Source: Marinimicrococcus sp033875255 (GTDB lineage Bacteria; Pseudomonadota; Alphaproteobacteria; Geminicoccales; Geminicoccaceae). Taken from it: a DNA stretch of 64,000 nucleotides. The position numbers were made by a program, and so were the translations under genes. Numbering within the stretch: the stretch's first letter is position 1; the number at the start of each line of letters is the position of its first letter. Of this stretch, positions 26,120-35,143 are shown one piece after another. The stretch covers positions 62,001 through 126,000 of the forward strand of contig JAWZSN010000004.1 of assembly GCA_033875255.1 (NCBI GenBank), written 5' to 3'. The notes under the pieces were generated by a model, which saw only the letters and a list, made by a program, of their open reading frames with translations, made no database searches and had not been told where the DNA came from.

Positions 26120-27385
26120 TCAGGTGGCCCCGAGCTCGGCGAAAGACAGGAAGGGAACCGTATCGCCGGGATCGACCCGCTCGACCATCGGGCCGACCTC
26201 CACCAGGCCGTCGCCGTCGGTGAGCGAGGTGAGCACGCCCGAGCCCTCGCGCATGATGCGGCGCGCCCAAAGCCCGTCCTCGCGTCGCTCGAGGGCGGCG
26301 CGCAGCATCTCCGCGCGGCCGGGCTTCTTGCGCAGGGTGAAGTCTGCCCTGACCGGGAACGCCCAGGGCTCGCGCCATGCAGCCCCGCCCAGCGCCAGGA
26401 TCACCGGCCGGGCGAAGCGCAGGAAACAGACGGTGCTGGCAACCGGATTACCCGGCAGGCCGACGAACGTGGCGCTGCCGAGCTGGCCGAGGGACAGCGG
26501 CCGGCCAGGCTTCATGGCGATCCGCCAGAAATGCAGCTTACCCTCCTGCTGCACGGTGCGCGCCATGTGGTCCTCGTCGCCGCGCGAGGCGCCGCCCGAG
26601 CTGACGATCACATGATGGCTGCGCGAGGCGTCGAGCAGCGCCCGGCGCACCGAAGCGGCATCGTCCGGCAGCACGCCCAGATCGCTCACCTCGACCGGCA
26701 GGCGGGCGAGCAGGGCGCGAAGTATCGGGCGGTTGGCGTCGTAGACCCGGCCGGGCGGGAGGTCGGCGCCGGGCTCGACCAGCTCGTCGCCGCTGGAGAG
26801 CAGCGCCACCTTGAGGCGCTCATAGACCGGCAGCCGCGCCAGGCCCAGCTCGGCCGCCACGCCCAGATGGCGGGGCTCCAGTCGCAGGCCGGCTTCGAAC
26901 AGGCGCTTGCCCTTGGCGATGTCCTCGCCGGCGGGACGGCAGTTGATGCCCGGCCGCACGCCCTCGGGCAGCAGCACATGGGCATCCTCGACGCGCGCCT
27001 GCTCCTCCATCACCACGGTGTCGCAGCCGTCCGGCACCATGGCGCCGGTGAGCACGCGCAGCGCGCAGCCGCGCGGCACGGTGCCGGCAAAGGGATGGCC
27101 GGCAGCGGCGCGACCCTCGACCAGGCGCAGGCGGGTGGGCCCCCCGGCCGCGAGATCGGCGCCGGCGAAGGCGAATCCGTCCATTGCCACGTTGGCGAAG
27201 GCCGGAACATCGCGCGCGCTCACCAGCGGCACCGCCAGGATGCGCCCGGCGGCCTCCTCGAGTGCAGCCTCGCCGGTCCCGGCCACCGGCGCCACCACGG
27301 CGCGCAGGCGGGCCAGCGCGTCGCCGACGCTGATCATGCGCCCGTCGTGGGCAAAGCAGTCATTGCCGGGGCTCACTGCCGGCAT
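26120..27385 (-). CDS. moeA: Molybdopterin molybdotransferase MoeA
   Basis: A 421-residue enzyme that inserts molybdate into adenylated molybdopterin, the last common step of molybdenum cofactor synthesis. The start MPAVSPGNDCFAHDGRMISV is the usual MoeA opening. AMDGFAF, PDGCDTVVMEE, SSGDELVEPG, DANRPILRALL, VSSGGASRGDEDHM and GLPGNPVAS are conserved family motifs. It overlaps the end of mobB by 13 bp, so the two are translationally linked. Length matches E. coli MoeA. Confidence 0.96.
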   Translation of the reverse strand: MPAVSPGNDCFAHDGRMISVGDALARLRAVVAPVAGTGEAALEEAAGRILAVPLVSARDVPAFANVAMDGFAFAGADLAAGGPTRLRLVEGRAAAGHPFAGTVPRGCALRVLTGAMVPDGCDTVVMEEQARVEDAHVLLPEGVRPGINCRPAGEDIAKGKRLFEAGLRLEPRHLGVAAELGLARLPVYERLKVALLSSGDELVEPGADLPPGRVYDANRPILRALLARLPVEVSDLGVLPDDAASVRRALLDASRSHHVIVSSGGASRGDEDHMARTVQQEGKLHFWRIAMKPGRPLSLGQLGSATFVGLPGNPVASTVCFLRFARPVILALGGAAWREPWAFPVRADFTLRKKPGRAEMLRAALERREDGLWARRIMREGSGVLTSLTDGDGLVEVGPMVERVDPGDTVPFLSFAELGAT

Positions 27386-27876
27386 AGCTCGGTGCGCTCG
27401 AGGATGAAGCCGGCGATAGCGGGAATGTCGTCGAGATCGAAGACCGGCAGGGTCAGCCCTTCCAGCGGCTCGTTGCTGGCCACGGCCAGGACGCTCGGAT
27501 CCTCGCGGGCGATCAGCGGGGTGCCGCGCTCGCGGCGGTGGGCCTCGATCTTGGGATGCGGAAAGCTCTTGAAGCCCTCGACGATCACCAGGTCGACCGG
27601 GCTCATGCGGGCCAGCAGCGCCTCCAGCGGCGGCTCGGGCTCCTCGCGCAGCTCGTGGAGGATGGCGAAGCGCCTCGAGGTCGCCAGCACCACCTCGGTG
27701 GCGCCGGCCTCGCGGTGCCGCCAGCTGTCCTTGCCGGGCCGGTCGAGCTCGACCGTGTGGTGGGCGTGCTTGACGGTCGAGACCCGAAGCCCCAGGCCGG
27801 CCAGATGCGCCACCACCCGCTCGACCAGCGTGGTCTTGCCATTGTCCTTCCAGCCGACGACGCCGAACACCTTCAT
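27373..27876 (-). CDS. mobB: Molybdopterin-guanine dinucleotide biosynthesis adaptor MobB
   Basis: A 167-residue P-loop GTP-binding protein. Walker A is GWKDNGKTTL at residues 8-17; TVKHAHHTVELDRPGKDSWRHREAGA is the MobB signature; and IVEGFKSFPHPKIEAHR is the conserved distal segment. MobB assists MobA in making the guanine dinucleotide form of the cofactor. It is first in a mobB-moeA pair; mobA is 7 kb away with fdhD. Confidence 0.95.
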   Translation of the reverse strand: MKVFGVVGWKDNGKTTLVERVVAHLAGLGLRVSTVKHAHHTVELDRPGKDSWRHREAGATEVVLATSRRFAILHELREEPEPPLEALLARMSPVDLVIVEGFKSFPHPKIEAHRRERGTPLIAREDPSVLAVASNEPLEGLTLPVFDLDDIPAIAGFILERTELCRQ

Positions 27877-28014
27877 TCCAGCCGAGGCTCCCAGCAGAGG
27901 CTACCCTGGGCGCACCCGTGCGCCGGTGACCCATGGGTAACGACGGATCGGGGCTTGTCCACCCCGGCGCGCTCTGCCGATAAGATCGCCCCGCGGCCGC
28001 GAGAGGACAAGGTG

Positions 28015-28239
28015 ATGACCGACAGGCTTCTGGATACCCGCGGGCTCAACTGCCCGCTGCCCGTGCTCAAGGCGAGGAAGGTGCTCATGGGCATGGCGCC
28101 GGGCACGCGCCTGGAGGTGCTCGCCACCGACCCCAAGGCGCCCGGCGACTTCCGCGAGCTGTGCGAGGCGGCGGGCCATCGCCTGCTCGAGGCGGACGAG
28201 GACCAGGGCCTGTACCGCTTCCTGATCGAGCGCGCGTGA
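28015..28239 (+). CDS. TusA family sulfurtransferase
   Basis: A 74-residue sulfur-carrier protein. LDTRGLNCPLPVLKARKVL contains the CPxP active-site Cys that carries a persulfide. The rest (TDPKAPGDFRELCEAAGHRLLE) follows the family. The ATG at 28015 is preferred over the GTG one codon earlier. Proteins of this type relay sulfur for tRNA thiolation or molybdoenzymes; being divergent from mobB-moeA is suggestive, since FdhD needs sulfur transfer, but that link is inference. Confidence 0.92.
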   Translation: MTDRLLDTRGLNCPLPVLKARKVLMGMAPGTRLEVLATDPKAPGDFRELCEAAGHRLLEADEDQGLYRFLIERA

Positions 28240-28345
28240 TTCCGGCAGGGCTGGCCTGACGGCGCGGGCCTTCCCGCACCAAGGCGGCAGCCCTAAGCTC
28301 CGGCACCATTGGTCAGGGGACCGTTGCGCTGGGGAGACGTCAGCC

Positions 28346-29509
28346 GTGAGCGCCATTCGTCCGGAGATCGAGGCACTCGAGTTCAGCGGCATCGGCAAGG
28401 TGGCGGTAGGGGCGCTCGGCGATCCCGACGTCGTCCCGCTGTGGTTCGGCGAGAGCGACATCGTCACCCCCGACTTCATCCGCGAGGGAGCCAAGGCGGC
28501 CCTCGACGGGGGCAAGACCTTCTATTCCTATGCACGCGGCCACCTGCCGCTGCGCGAGGCGCTCCTGGCCTATCACCGCCGCCTCTACGGGATCGACCTG
28601 CATCCCGACCGGCTGACCGTGCCCGGCTCGACCATGATGTCGGTGATGATCGCCGGCCAGTGCCTGCTGCGGCCTGGCGACGAGATCATCCTGATCTCGC
28701 CCTACTGGCCCAATGTGGGGACGGTGGCACGGATCCAGGGAGCCACCAGCATCGACGTGCGGCTGCGCGAGGGGCCGGGGCGCTGGCATCTGGACATGGA
28801 GGACGTGCGCCGCGCCTGCACACCGCGCACCCGCGCCATCTACGTCAACAGCCCCAACAACCCGACCGGCTGGATCATGACGGTGGAGGAGCAGCAAGCC
28901 CTGCTCGAGCTCTGCCGCCAGCGCGGGCTGGGCCTGATCGCCGACGAGGTCTATCACCGCAACGTCTTCGAGGGCTCCGATCCGGCGCCTTCGTTCCTCG
29001 CCCTGGCCGGCGAGGACGAGCCGGTGTTCGTGCTCAACGGCTTTTCCAAGGGCTGGGCGATGACCGGCTGGCGGCTGGGCTGGATGGTGGCGCCGCGACG
29101 CCTGGCCGAGCCCATGGCGGTGCTCTCCGAGTGCAACAACACCGGCGCCACCGCCTTCGTCCAGTATGGCGGCATCGCCGCTCTCGAGCAGGGCGAGGAG
29201 TTCGTCGCCAGCTTCCGTGCCCGCCTGACTCACAACCGCGATCTGGTGATGGAGACCCTGGGCCGCCATCCGCGGGTGAGCCTGCTGCGCCCCGAGGGTG
29301 CCTTCTATGCCTTCCCGCGCATCGAGGGGGTCAAGGACAGCCTCGCCTTCGCCCGGCGCCTGCTGGCCGAGGCCAAGGTCGGCACCGCGCCCGGCTACGC
29401 CTTCGGCGAGGGCAATGGCAGCCATCTGCGCCTGTGCTTCGCCATCCACCCCGAGCGCCTGCAGCCGGCGCTCGGGCGCGTGCTGGACGTGCTCGGCCGG
29501 GCCGACTGA
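28346..29509 (+). CDS. PLP-dependent aminotransferase, class I/II
   Basis: A 387-residue fold type I aminotransferase. Landmarks are VNSPNNPTGWIMT (Asn), ADEVYHRNVF (Asp, Tyr), LNGFSKGWAMTGWRLGW (PLP Lys) and LRLCFAIHPERL (substrate-carboxylate Arg). It starts at GTG after GGGGAGACG. It is the first of three co-oriented genes, with a dehydratase-like PLP enzyme 32 bp after it and an aldo/keto reductase next. Aspartate- or alanine-type substrates are possible. Confidence 0.92.
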   Translation: MSAIRPEIEALEFSGIGKVAVGALGDPDVVPLWFGESDIVTPDFIREGAKAALDGGKTFYSYARGHLPLREALLAYHRRLYGIDLHPDRLTVPGSTMMSVMIAGQCLLRPGDEIILISPYWPNVGTVARIQGATSIDVRLREGPGRWHLDMEDVRRACTPRTRAIYVNSPNNPTGWIMTVEEQQALLELCRQRGLGLIADEVYHRNVFEGSDPAPSFLALAGEDEPVFVLNGFSKGWAMTGWRLGWMVAPRRLAEPMAVLSECNNTGATAFVQYGGIAALEQGEEFVASFRARLTHNRDLVMETLGRHPRVSLLRPEGAFYAFPRIEGVKDSLAFARRLLAEAKVGTAPGYAFGEGNGSHLRLCFAIHPERLQPALGRVLDVLGRAD

Positions 29510-29541
29510 TCCGCACCGGCCCGTCGCTTCAAGGAGACCGC

Positions 29542-30513
29542 ATGTTCACGCTCGATGAGCTCGAGGAGGCTGCGCGCATCGTCGGCGCCGCGCTGGCGCC
29601 GACGCCGCAGATCGCCTGGCCGCTCCTGGCCCGGCGCACCGGCTGCGAGGTCTGGGTCAAGCACGAGAACCACACCCCGATCGGCGCCTTCAAGATGCGC
29701 GGCGGTCTGGTCTGGCTGGACGCGGTGCTGCGCGCCGGTCATGTGCCGGCCGGGCTGATCAGCGCCACGCGGGGCAATCACGGCCAGAGCCTGGCCTTTG
29801 CCGGCAGCCGGGCGGGGATACCCGTCACCATCTGCGTGCCCGAGGGCAATGCGGTGGAGAAGAACGCGGCGATGCGCGCGCTGGGCGCCGAGCTCATCGA
29901 GACCGGCCGCGACTTCGACGAGGCGCGGGAGGCCGCCGAGCGTCTGGCGGAGGAGCGCGGGCTCGTCATGGTGCCGTCCTTCCACCGCGACCTCGTGCGC
30001 GGCGTGGCCACCTACGCGCTGGAGCTTTTCCGCGCGGTGGCCGGTCTCGACACGGTCTATGTCTCCATCGGCATGGGCTCGGGCATCTGCGGCCTGATCC
30101 GCACCCGCGACCTGCTGGGCCTGGAGACCCGCATCGTCGGCGTGGTGAGCGAGCGGGCGCCGGCCTATGCGCGCTCCGTCGCGAGCGGCCGGGTGGTGAC
30201 CACCGAGACGGCGCGGACCTTCGCCGACGGTATGGCCTGCAGGGTCCCGTCGCCCGAGGCGCTGGCGGTGATCCGCAAGGGCGCCGAGCGGATCGTCGAG
30301 GTGGGCGAGGACGAGGTGGCGGGAGCGATCCGCGCCTATTTCACGGACACCCACAACCTGGCGGAGGGTGCTGGCGCCGCCCCGCTGGCGGCCCTGCTGG
30401 CCGAGCGCGAGGCCATGCGCGGGCGCCGCGTCGGGGTGATCCTGAGCGGCGGCAATATCGACATGGATGTCTGCCGGACCGTGCTCGCAGGCGGCACACC
30501 GCAGGCGGCATGA
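29542..30513 (+). CDS. Threonine/serine dehydratase-like PLP enzyme
   Basis: A 323-residue fold type II PLP enzyme. The Lys is in HTPIGAFKMRGG (about residue 53), the Asn loop is SATRGNHGQS, the phosphate-binding loop is GSGICG, and the C-terminal SGGNID holds the pyridine-N Ser. It lacks the C-terminal ACT regulatory domain of biosynthetic IlvA, so it is a catabolic type that deaminates hydroxyamino acids to keto acids. AAGGAG precedes the ATG. It is the middle gene of a three-gene unit. Confidence 0.9.
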   Translation: MFTLDELEEAARIVGAALAPTPQIAWPLLARRTGCEVWVKHENHTPIGAFKMRGGLVWLDAVLRAGHVPAGLISATRGNHGQSLAFAGSRAGIPVTICVPEGNAVEKNAAMRALGAELIETGRDFDEAREAAERLAEERGLVMVPSFHRDLVRGVATYALELFRAVAGLDTVYVSIGMGSGICGLIRTRDLLGLETRIVGVVSERAPAYARSVASGRVVTTETARTFADGMACRVPSPEALAVIRKGAERIVEVGEDEVAGAIRAYFTDTHNLAEGAGAAPLAALLAEREAMRGRRVGVILSGGNIDMDVCRTVLAGGTPQAA

Positions 30514-30537
30514 GCCGGCGCTGAAGAGAGGACCAAC

Positions 30538-31482
30538 ATGGAACTTCGCAATCTCGGCCGCTCGGGCCTTCGCGTCTCGGTGGTGGGGCTCGGCTGCAAC
30601 AATTTCGGCGGCCGGCTCGAGCTCGAGGCGTCGCGCAAGGTGGTGCACCGGGCGCTCGATCTCGGCATCACCCTGCTCGACACCGCCGATACCTACGGCA
30701 ATCGCGGCGGCTCGGAGGAGCAGCTCGGGCAGATCCTGGGCGACCGCCGCAAGGACATCGTGCTGGCCAGCAAGTTCGGCATGATCATGGACGACGCCGA
30801 GACCCTCAAGGGCGGCTCGCGGCGCTACATCATGCGAGCGGTCGAGGACAGCCTGCGGCGGCTGAAGACCGACTGGATCGATCTCTACCAGCTCCACCGG
30901 CCCGACCCGCTCACGCCCATCGAGGAGACCCTGCGCGCCCTCGACGATCTCGTGCGCCAGGGCAAGATCCGCTATTTCGGCTGCTCGAACCTGCCGGGCT
31001 GGCAGGTGGTCGAGGCGCACTGGACCGCGCGCCACCACAACATCAACGGCTTCGTCGCCTGCCAGGACGAGTACAGCCTGCTGGTCCGCGACATCGAGCG
31101 CGAGCTGCTGCCGGCGGCCGAGGCCTGTGGCATGGGGCTGCTGCCGTTCTTCCCGCTGGCGAGCGGCCTGCTGACCGGCAAGTATGACCGCTCGAAGGCC
31201 ATGCCCGAGGGCTCGCGGCTCACCAACACCCAGCGCCTCGCCGACCGCTATTTGACCGAGGCCAACTGGCAGAAGACGGAGAAGCTCGAGGCCTTCGCCA
31301 AGGAGCGCGGGCACACGCTCTTGGAGCTCGCTTTCTCGTGGCTGGCCTCGCGCCGGCCGGTCTCCAGCGTGATCGCCGGCGCCACCCGGCCCGAGCAGGT
31401 CGAGGCCAATGTCGCGGCGGCCGGCTGGAAGCTGGGCGCCGAGGACATGGCGGCGATCGACCGGATCACCGGCGCCGCCTGA
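30538..31482 (+). CDS. Aldo/keto reductase
   Basis: A 314-residue NADP-dependent (beta/alpha)8 reductase. The catalytic tetrad is visible: Asp and Tyr in LDTADTYGNRGGSEEQLG, Lys in VLASKFG and His in LYQLHRPDP. VIAGATRPEQVEANV near the C-terminus is the cofactor-binding segment. A GAAGAGAGGA site lies before the ATG. It is 24 bp after the dehydratase and may reduce the keto product of that unit. A strong hairpin follows. Confidence 0.93.
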   Translation: MELRNLGRSGLRVSVVGLGCNNFGGRLELEASRKVVHRALDLGITLLDTADTYGNRGGSEEQLGQILGDRRKDIVLASKFGMIMDDAETLKGGSRRYIMRAVEDSLRRLKTDWIDLYQLHRPDPLTPIEETLRALDDLVRQGKIRYFGCSNLPGWQVVEAHWTARHHNINGFVACQDEYSLLVRDIERELLPAAEACGMGLLPFFPLASGLLTGKYDRSKAMPEGSRLTNTQRLADRYLTEANWQKTEKLEAFAKERGHTLLELAFSWLASRRPVSSVIAGATRPEQVEANVAAAGWKLGAEDMAAIDRITGAA

Positions 31483-31488
31483 GAGTCC

Positions 31489-31520
31489 GGGGGGCGCGGC
31501 CGAGAACGGCGTCGCCCCCC
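31489..31520. terminator. Bidirectional hairpin terminator
   Basis: GGGGGGCG at 31489-31496 pairs with CGCCCCCC at 31513-31520, between the convergent aldo/keto reductase and the first MipA/OmpV gene. Confidence 0.7.
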
Positions 31521-31535
31521 AAAGCGGGTCCTCTT

Positions 31536-32318
31536 CTAGAAGCGGTAGTTCACCATGGCACCGGTAAAGGCCTGGTCCTGGCTGCCGCGATCCTCGACGA
31601 TCGGGCTGTCCTCGGCGTCGCCGATCATCCGCGCGTAGCCCACGAGACCGGTGAGGGACCAGTTGGGCGTGACCATGAACGTCACCGAGCCCGCCAGCGA
31701 GACGTCCTTGAAGCCGTCGTCGGCATTGTACTGGTCGAGCCCCGAGCGGCCGGCGTCCCCGGAGCCGATGCCGAAGCGGTTGCTCATATAGTCCTCGCTC
31801 GCGTAGCTGCTCGAGATCGAGCCTTCAAGCCGCCAGCGCTGGTTGAGCAGGGTGCGGTAGCGCGCCCGCGGGGTCACCAGGCCGCCATTGCCGTGCAGGG
31901 CGTCGTAGCTGGCGTCGATCTCGAACACGGCGTCGATCATCGGGCCGGCCACGAAGTCGTAGCCGAGCGTCACGCCGGTCTGCAGCGCTGCCTCGGGGCG
32001 GTTCAGGCGCTTGACCCTGCTATCGTCGACATCCTCGTAGTCGGCGAGATATTTCGCGATCAGGCCGGCCCGGAAATGGTCGTGGGGGACCAGGTTGGAC
32101 CGCAGCTCGGTGCCGACCAGGCTCACATAGGTCTCGGGATGATAGAGGGCGCTGGCGCGAATGCTCCACAGCGGCACCGCCTTGGCGTCGTCCGAGCCCT
32201 CGTAGTCCGGGGCCAGGGCAGCGCCGAGGCCCACGCTGAAGTCGGCGGCCGACGCCGCAGAGCCCATGCCGCACAGAATGATAGCCGCAGCCGCTGCTAA
32301 GCCGTTGTTGCGCCGCAT
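31536..32318 (-). CDS. MipA/OmpV family outer-membrane protein 1
   Basis: A 260-residue protein with a signal peptide (MRRNNGLAAAAAIILCGMGSAASAA) followed by the family opening FSVGLGAALAPDYEGSDDAKAVPLWSIRAS. DASYDALHGNGGLVTPRARYRTLL and a C-terminal Phe (MVNYRF) indicate a beta-barrel exported to the outer membrane. MipA-type proteins scaffold murein enzymes or act as porin-like barrels. AGGAGC precedes the ATG. A close paralogue lies 363 bp away in the same orientation. Confidence 0.92.
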   Translation of the reverse strand: MRRNNGLAAAAAIILCGMGSAASAADFSVGLGAALAPDYEGSDDAKAVPLWSIRASALYHPETYVSLVGTELRSNLVPHDHFRAGLIAKYLADYEDVDDSRVKRLNRPEAALQTGVTLGYDFVAGPMIDAVFEIDASYDALHGNGGLVTPRARYRTLLNQRWRLEGSISSSYASEDYMSNRFGIGSGDAGRSGLDQYNADDGFKDVSLAGSVTFMVTPNWSLTGLVGYARMIGDAEDSPIVEDRGSQDQAFTGAMVNYRF

Positions 32319-32681
32319 GTCTTGCTCCTTCGTTCGGATCGTGTCGTTCGGCGCAGTGCGGCCCATCCCGCCCCGCCATCGGCGGCGCCACGTCGAGCGG
32401 CCTGCTGGTCGCGGGGAAAGTCGGCGCAGAGCAAGTTCGCGTCAAGGGCGACGGAAATTTACCAAACAAACGCGAAAGGCGCACGACAAAGCCGCCCGGC
32501 GAACGAGTGCTGTCGTAAATTGCTCTTATTTTCCTTGGGTTAGCTGCGGAAGGGAATTTCGGCCTCGGACATCATGGCGCCGTGCGGCACCGGACGGTGC
32601 GGAGACCGGCAGAATGAAAGCGGCCGGTCGGCCTCCCGGTGTTGCGCTCCTGCACCAGCACGCCGCCGCGACCGGCCAAGC
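32319..32681. other. 363-bp gap between mipA-like paralogues
   Basis: This gap lies upstream of the first and downstream of the second MipA/OmpV gene. It is less GC-rich than its surroundings around 32440-32560. I see no supported coding frame, no strong hairpin and no clear promoter, although the promoter of the first paralogue should be here. Confidence 0.4.
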
Positions 32682-33470
32682 CTAAAAGCGGTAGTTCACC
32701 AGCAGGCCGCCATAGAGCTGGTCCTGATCGCCGCGGTCCGCGACGATCGGGCTGTCCTCGGCGTCCTCCAGAAGGCGGGTGTAGCCGGCGAGGCCGGTCA
32801 CCAGCCAGTTCTCGGTGACGATCCACGAAAGCTGGCCGCCCAGGGTGAGATCCTTCAGCCCGTCATCGGCGTTGAAGCGCTCGAGCCCCGAGCGCCTGGC
32901 GTCTCGTCCCGACACGCCGAAACGGTTGCTCATGTAATCCTCGCTGGCATAGCTCGTCTGCACCAGCGCCTCGCCGACGAAGCTCTGGCCCAAGGGCGCC
33001 TTGTAACGCACCCGCGGCGTCACGAGGCCGCCATTGCCGTGCAGCAGGTCGTAGGTCGCCTCGACCTCGAAGGCGGCGTCCTCCCGCGGGCCGGGCAGGG
33101 CGTCGTAGCCGAGCAGCACGCCCGTCTGCAGGGCCTCCTGGGGGCGCTCGAGATCCTCGACCCTGCTGTCGTCGACCTTGTCGTAGTCGGGCAGATAGCG
33201 GGCCACCAGGCCCACGCGGAAATTCTCGTCCGGCAGGAGATTGGACGAGATCGAGGTACCGAGCACGCGAACATAGGTGTCGGGGTGATAAAGATCGTCG
33301 GCCCGCAGGCTCCATGCCGGCAGCAAGGTGTAGTCGTCCGAGCCCTCATAGTCGGGGGCGTAGGCCGCACCCAGCCCGACGGTGAGGTCGAGCGCCTGCG
33401 CCGGGGCGCCGCTGGCAAGAGCGAGGACGGTTGCGAGGACGACCGGTGTGCCGATGCGCTGCACGATCAT
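32682..33470 (-). CDS. MipA/OmpV family outer-membrane protein 2
   Basis: A 262-residue paralogue of the preceding protein: signal peptide MIVQRIGTPVVLATVLALASGAPAQA, then LDLTVGLGAAYAPDYEGSDDYTLLPAWSLRAD. It shares VEATYDLLHGNGGLVTPRVRY, SYASEDYMSNRFG and the terminal LLVNYRF with copy 1, so the pair arose by tandem duplication. The start at 33470 begins the signal peptide, with GGGAGC upstream. The second copy has diverged in loops but keeps the barrel strands. Confidence 0.92.
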   Translation of the reverse strand: MIVQRIGTPVVLATVLALASGAPAQALDLTVGLGAAYAPDYEGSDDYTLLPAWSLRADDLYHPDTYVRVLGTSISSNLLPDENFRVGLVARYLPDYDKVDDSRVEDLERPQEALQTGVLLGYDALPGPREDAAFEVEATYDLLHGNGGLVTPRVRYKAPLGQSFVGEALVQTSYASEDYMSNRFGVSGRDARRSGLERFNADDGLKDLTLGGQLSWIVTENWLVTGLAGYTRLLEDAEDSPIVADRGDQDQLYGGLLVNYRF

Positions 33471-33593
33471 GCTCCCTTCGCTGGACCTTGGCCCGCGAGG
33501 ATACCCTGACCGGCTGCCGCGCGAGCCGGGTTCCTGGCCGGCAGCGTCGCAATGCGGCACCCGTGTGGCAGGCTCGCAACCGTCGTGCAGCGC

Positions 33594-34511
33594 TCAGGCG
33601 GGCTGGCGTCGCGCCCGCCAGACGCTCTCGCCGGTGTAGAAGGCCAGCGCGATCCATATCAGCACGAAGGTGATGAGCCGGTCCGGGTCGAGGGGCTCGC
33701 CGAAGATCCACACACCGGCCACGAACAGCCAGCTCGGCACGATGTACATCAAGATCCCGACAGTGGCGTAGTTCAGCCGCTTGGCGCCGAAATTGAAAAA
33801 GAAGAGAGGCGCCACGGTGAGCGGGCCCGCCGCCAGAAGGAGCAGGTCGAGCGTCCTGCCGCCATTGCCGAAGGCGAGCCCGCCGGCGCCGGCCATCCAC
33901 AGGAAATAGCCCATGGCGAAGGGCAGGGCGATCAGGCACTCCACCAGGAGGCCGGTGAGCGGGCCCACCGGCAGCTTCTTGCGCAGGGCGCCGTAGAGGC
34001 TGAAGGTGGTGGCGAGGAAGAGCGTCAGGAGCGGCAGCCGGCCGATGCTCCAGGTGAGCCACAGCACCGCCACGACGGCAATCGCCACCGCCAGCTTCTG
34101 CACGGGAGTGAGCCGTTCCTTGAGCATGAAGACGCCGAGCGCCACCGAGGTCAGCGGCCCGAGGAAATAGCCCAGGCTCGCTTCCAGCACGCGCCCGTCG
34201 GTCACCACGACGACATAGGTCAGCCAGTTGCCGATGATCAGGGCCGAGGTGAGGAAGAGCACGGCCAGATGGCGCGGATTGGTGATCGCCCGGCGGAACG
34301 GCGCCCAGCCTTCGACCAAGGGCACCAGCATCATCAGGAAGACCGCCCCCCAGACGCCGCGATGCGCCACCACCTCGAACGGGGAGGTGGCACCCAGGAT
34401 CTTGAAATAGAAGGGATAGAGGCACCACAGGACGAGGCAGGCGACCAGCGAGATGGCGCCACGCCTGGTCTCCGCCAGGGCGGCCGCCCCGGGGTGGCTG
34501 GCGGCCGTCAC
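33594..34511 (-). CDS. rarD: RarD/EamA family transporter
   Basis: A 305-residue inner-membrane protein with ten helices. RarD signatures are PFYFKILGATSPFEVVAHRGVWG, VVTDGRVLEASLGYFLGPLTSVALGVFMLKERL, and FNFGAKRLNYATVGILMYIVPSWLFVAGV. The GTG start at 34511 overlaps the TGA of mobA by four bases (GTGA), so it is co-translated with mobA. It belongs to the drug/metabolite transporter superfamily. Substrate unknown; RarD is often annotated for chloramphenicol sensitivity, which is weakly supported. Confidence 0.9.
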   Translation of the reverse strand: MTAASHPGAAALAETRRGAISLVACLVLWCLYPFYFKILGATSPFEVVAHRGVWGAVFLMMLVPLVEGWAPFRRAITNPRHLAVLFLTSALIIGNWLTYVVVVTDGRVLEASLGYFLGPLTSVALGVFMLKERLTPVQKLAVAIAVVAVLWLTWSIGRLPLLTLFLATTFSLYGALRKKLPVGPLTGLLVECLIALPFAMGYFLWMAGAGGLAFGNGGRTLDLLLLAAGPLTVAPLFFFNFGAKRLNYATVGILMYIVPSWLFVAGVWIFGEPLDPDRLITFVLIWIALAFYTGESVWRARRQPA

Positions 34512-35143
34512 GAGCGGCCCCCGGGCATCGGTGCGGCCTCCAGCAGCTCCTCGGCGCGGGCCAGGTCCTCCGGCCGGTTGGTGTTGAAGAACGGATCGAA
34601 GGGCTCGCACCCGAACGGCACCTCGACCAGCCTGTAGCGCGCCGTCCAGAGGTCGATCTTGCGCATGCCCTCCTCCTCGATGGCGCGGCGCAGCTCGCCG
34701 GCGAGGTGCACCGGCCACAGACCGAAGACGGGGTGGGTGCGGCCGCCGGAGCTGGCGCAGGCGAGATCGGCGCCGTCGCTCTCGACCGCCCGGAGCAGGC
34801 GGGAGACCAGGTCGAGCGGGAAGAACGGCGTGTCGGTGGCGATGCTCGCGACCCAGGCGGCCTCGGGCACGTTGGCGGCGGTCCATTCGAGCCCGGTGAG
34901 CACGCCGGCCAGCGGGCCTGCATGGCCCGGCACCACGTCGGCCACCACCGGCAGGCCGAAGGCGGAAAAGCGCGCCGGATCGTCGTTGGCGTTGAGGACC
35001 AGCGTCGTGACCTGCGGGCGCGCCCGCTCCAGCACGCCTTCAAGCATCGGCTGGCCACCCAGCGGCCGCAGACACTTGTCGCCGCCGCCCATGCGCCGCG
35101 ACAGCCCGCCCGCCAGCAGCACGCCCACCACCTTGGGGATCAT
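34508..35143 (-). CDS. mobA: Molybdenum cofactor guanylyltransferase MobA
   Basis: A 211-residue nucleotidyltransferase that joins GMP to molybdopterin. The N-terminal VGVLLAGGLSRRMGGGDKCLRPLGG is the GTP-binding signature; SIATDTPFFPLDLVSRLL has the metal-binding Asp; PVFGLWPVHLA and FDPFFNTNRPEDLA are conserved. Its start overlaps the fdhD stop by four bases and its stop overlaps rarD. The trio fdhD-mobA-rarD is therefore one tight unit, separate from mobB-moeA. Confidence 0.95.
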   Translation of the reverse strand: MIPKVVGVLLAGGLSRRMGGGDKCLRPLGGQPMLEGVLERARPQVTTLVLNANDDPARFSAFGLPVVADVVPGHAGPLAGVLTGLEWTAANVPEAAWVASIATDTPFFPLDLVSRLLRAVESDGADLACASSGGRTHPVFGLWPVHLAGELRRAIEEEGMRKIDLWTARYRLVEVPFGCEPFDPFFNTNRPEDLARAEELLEAAPMPGGRS

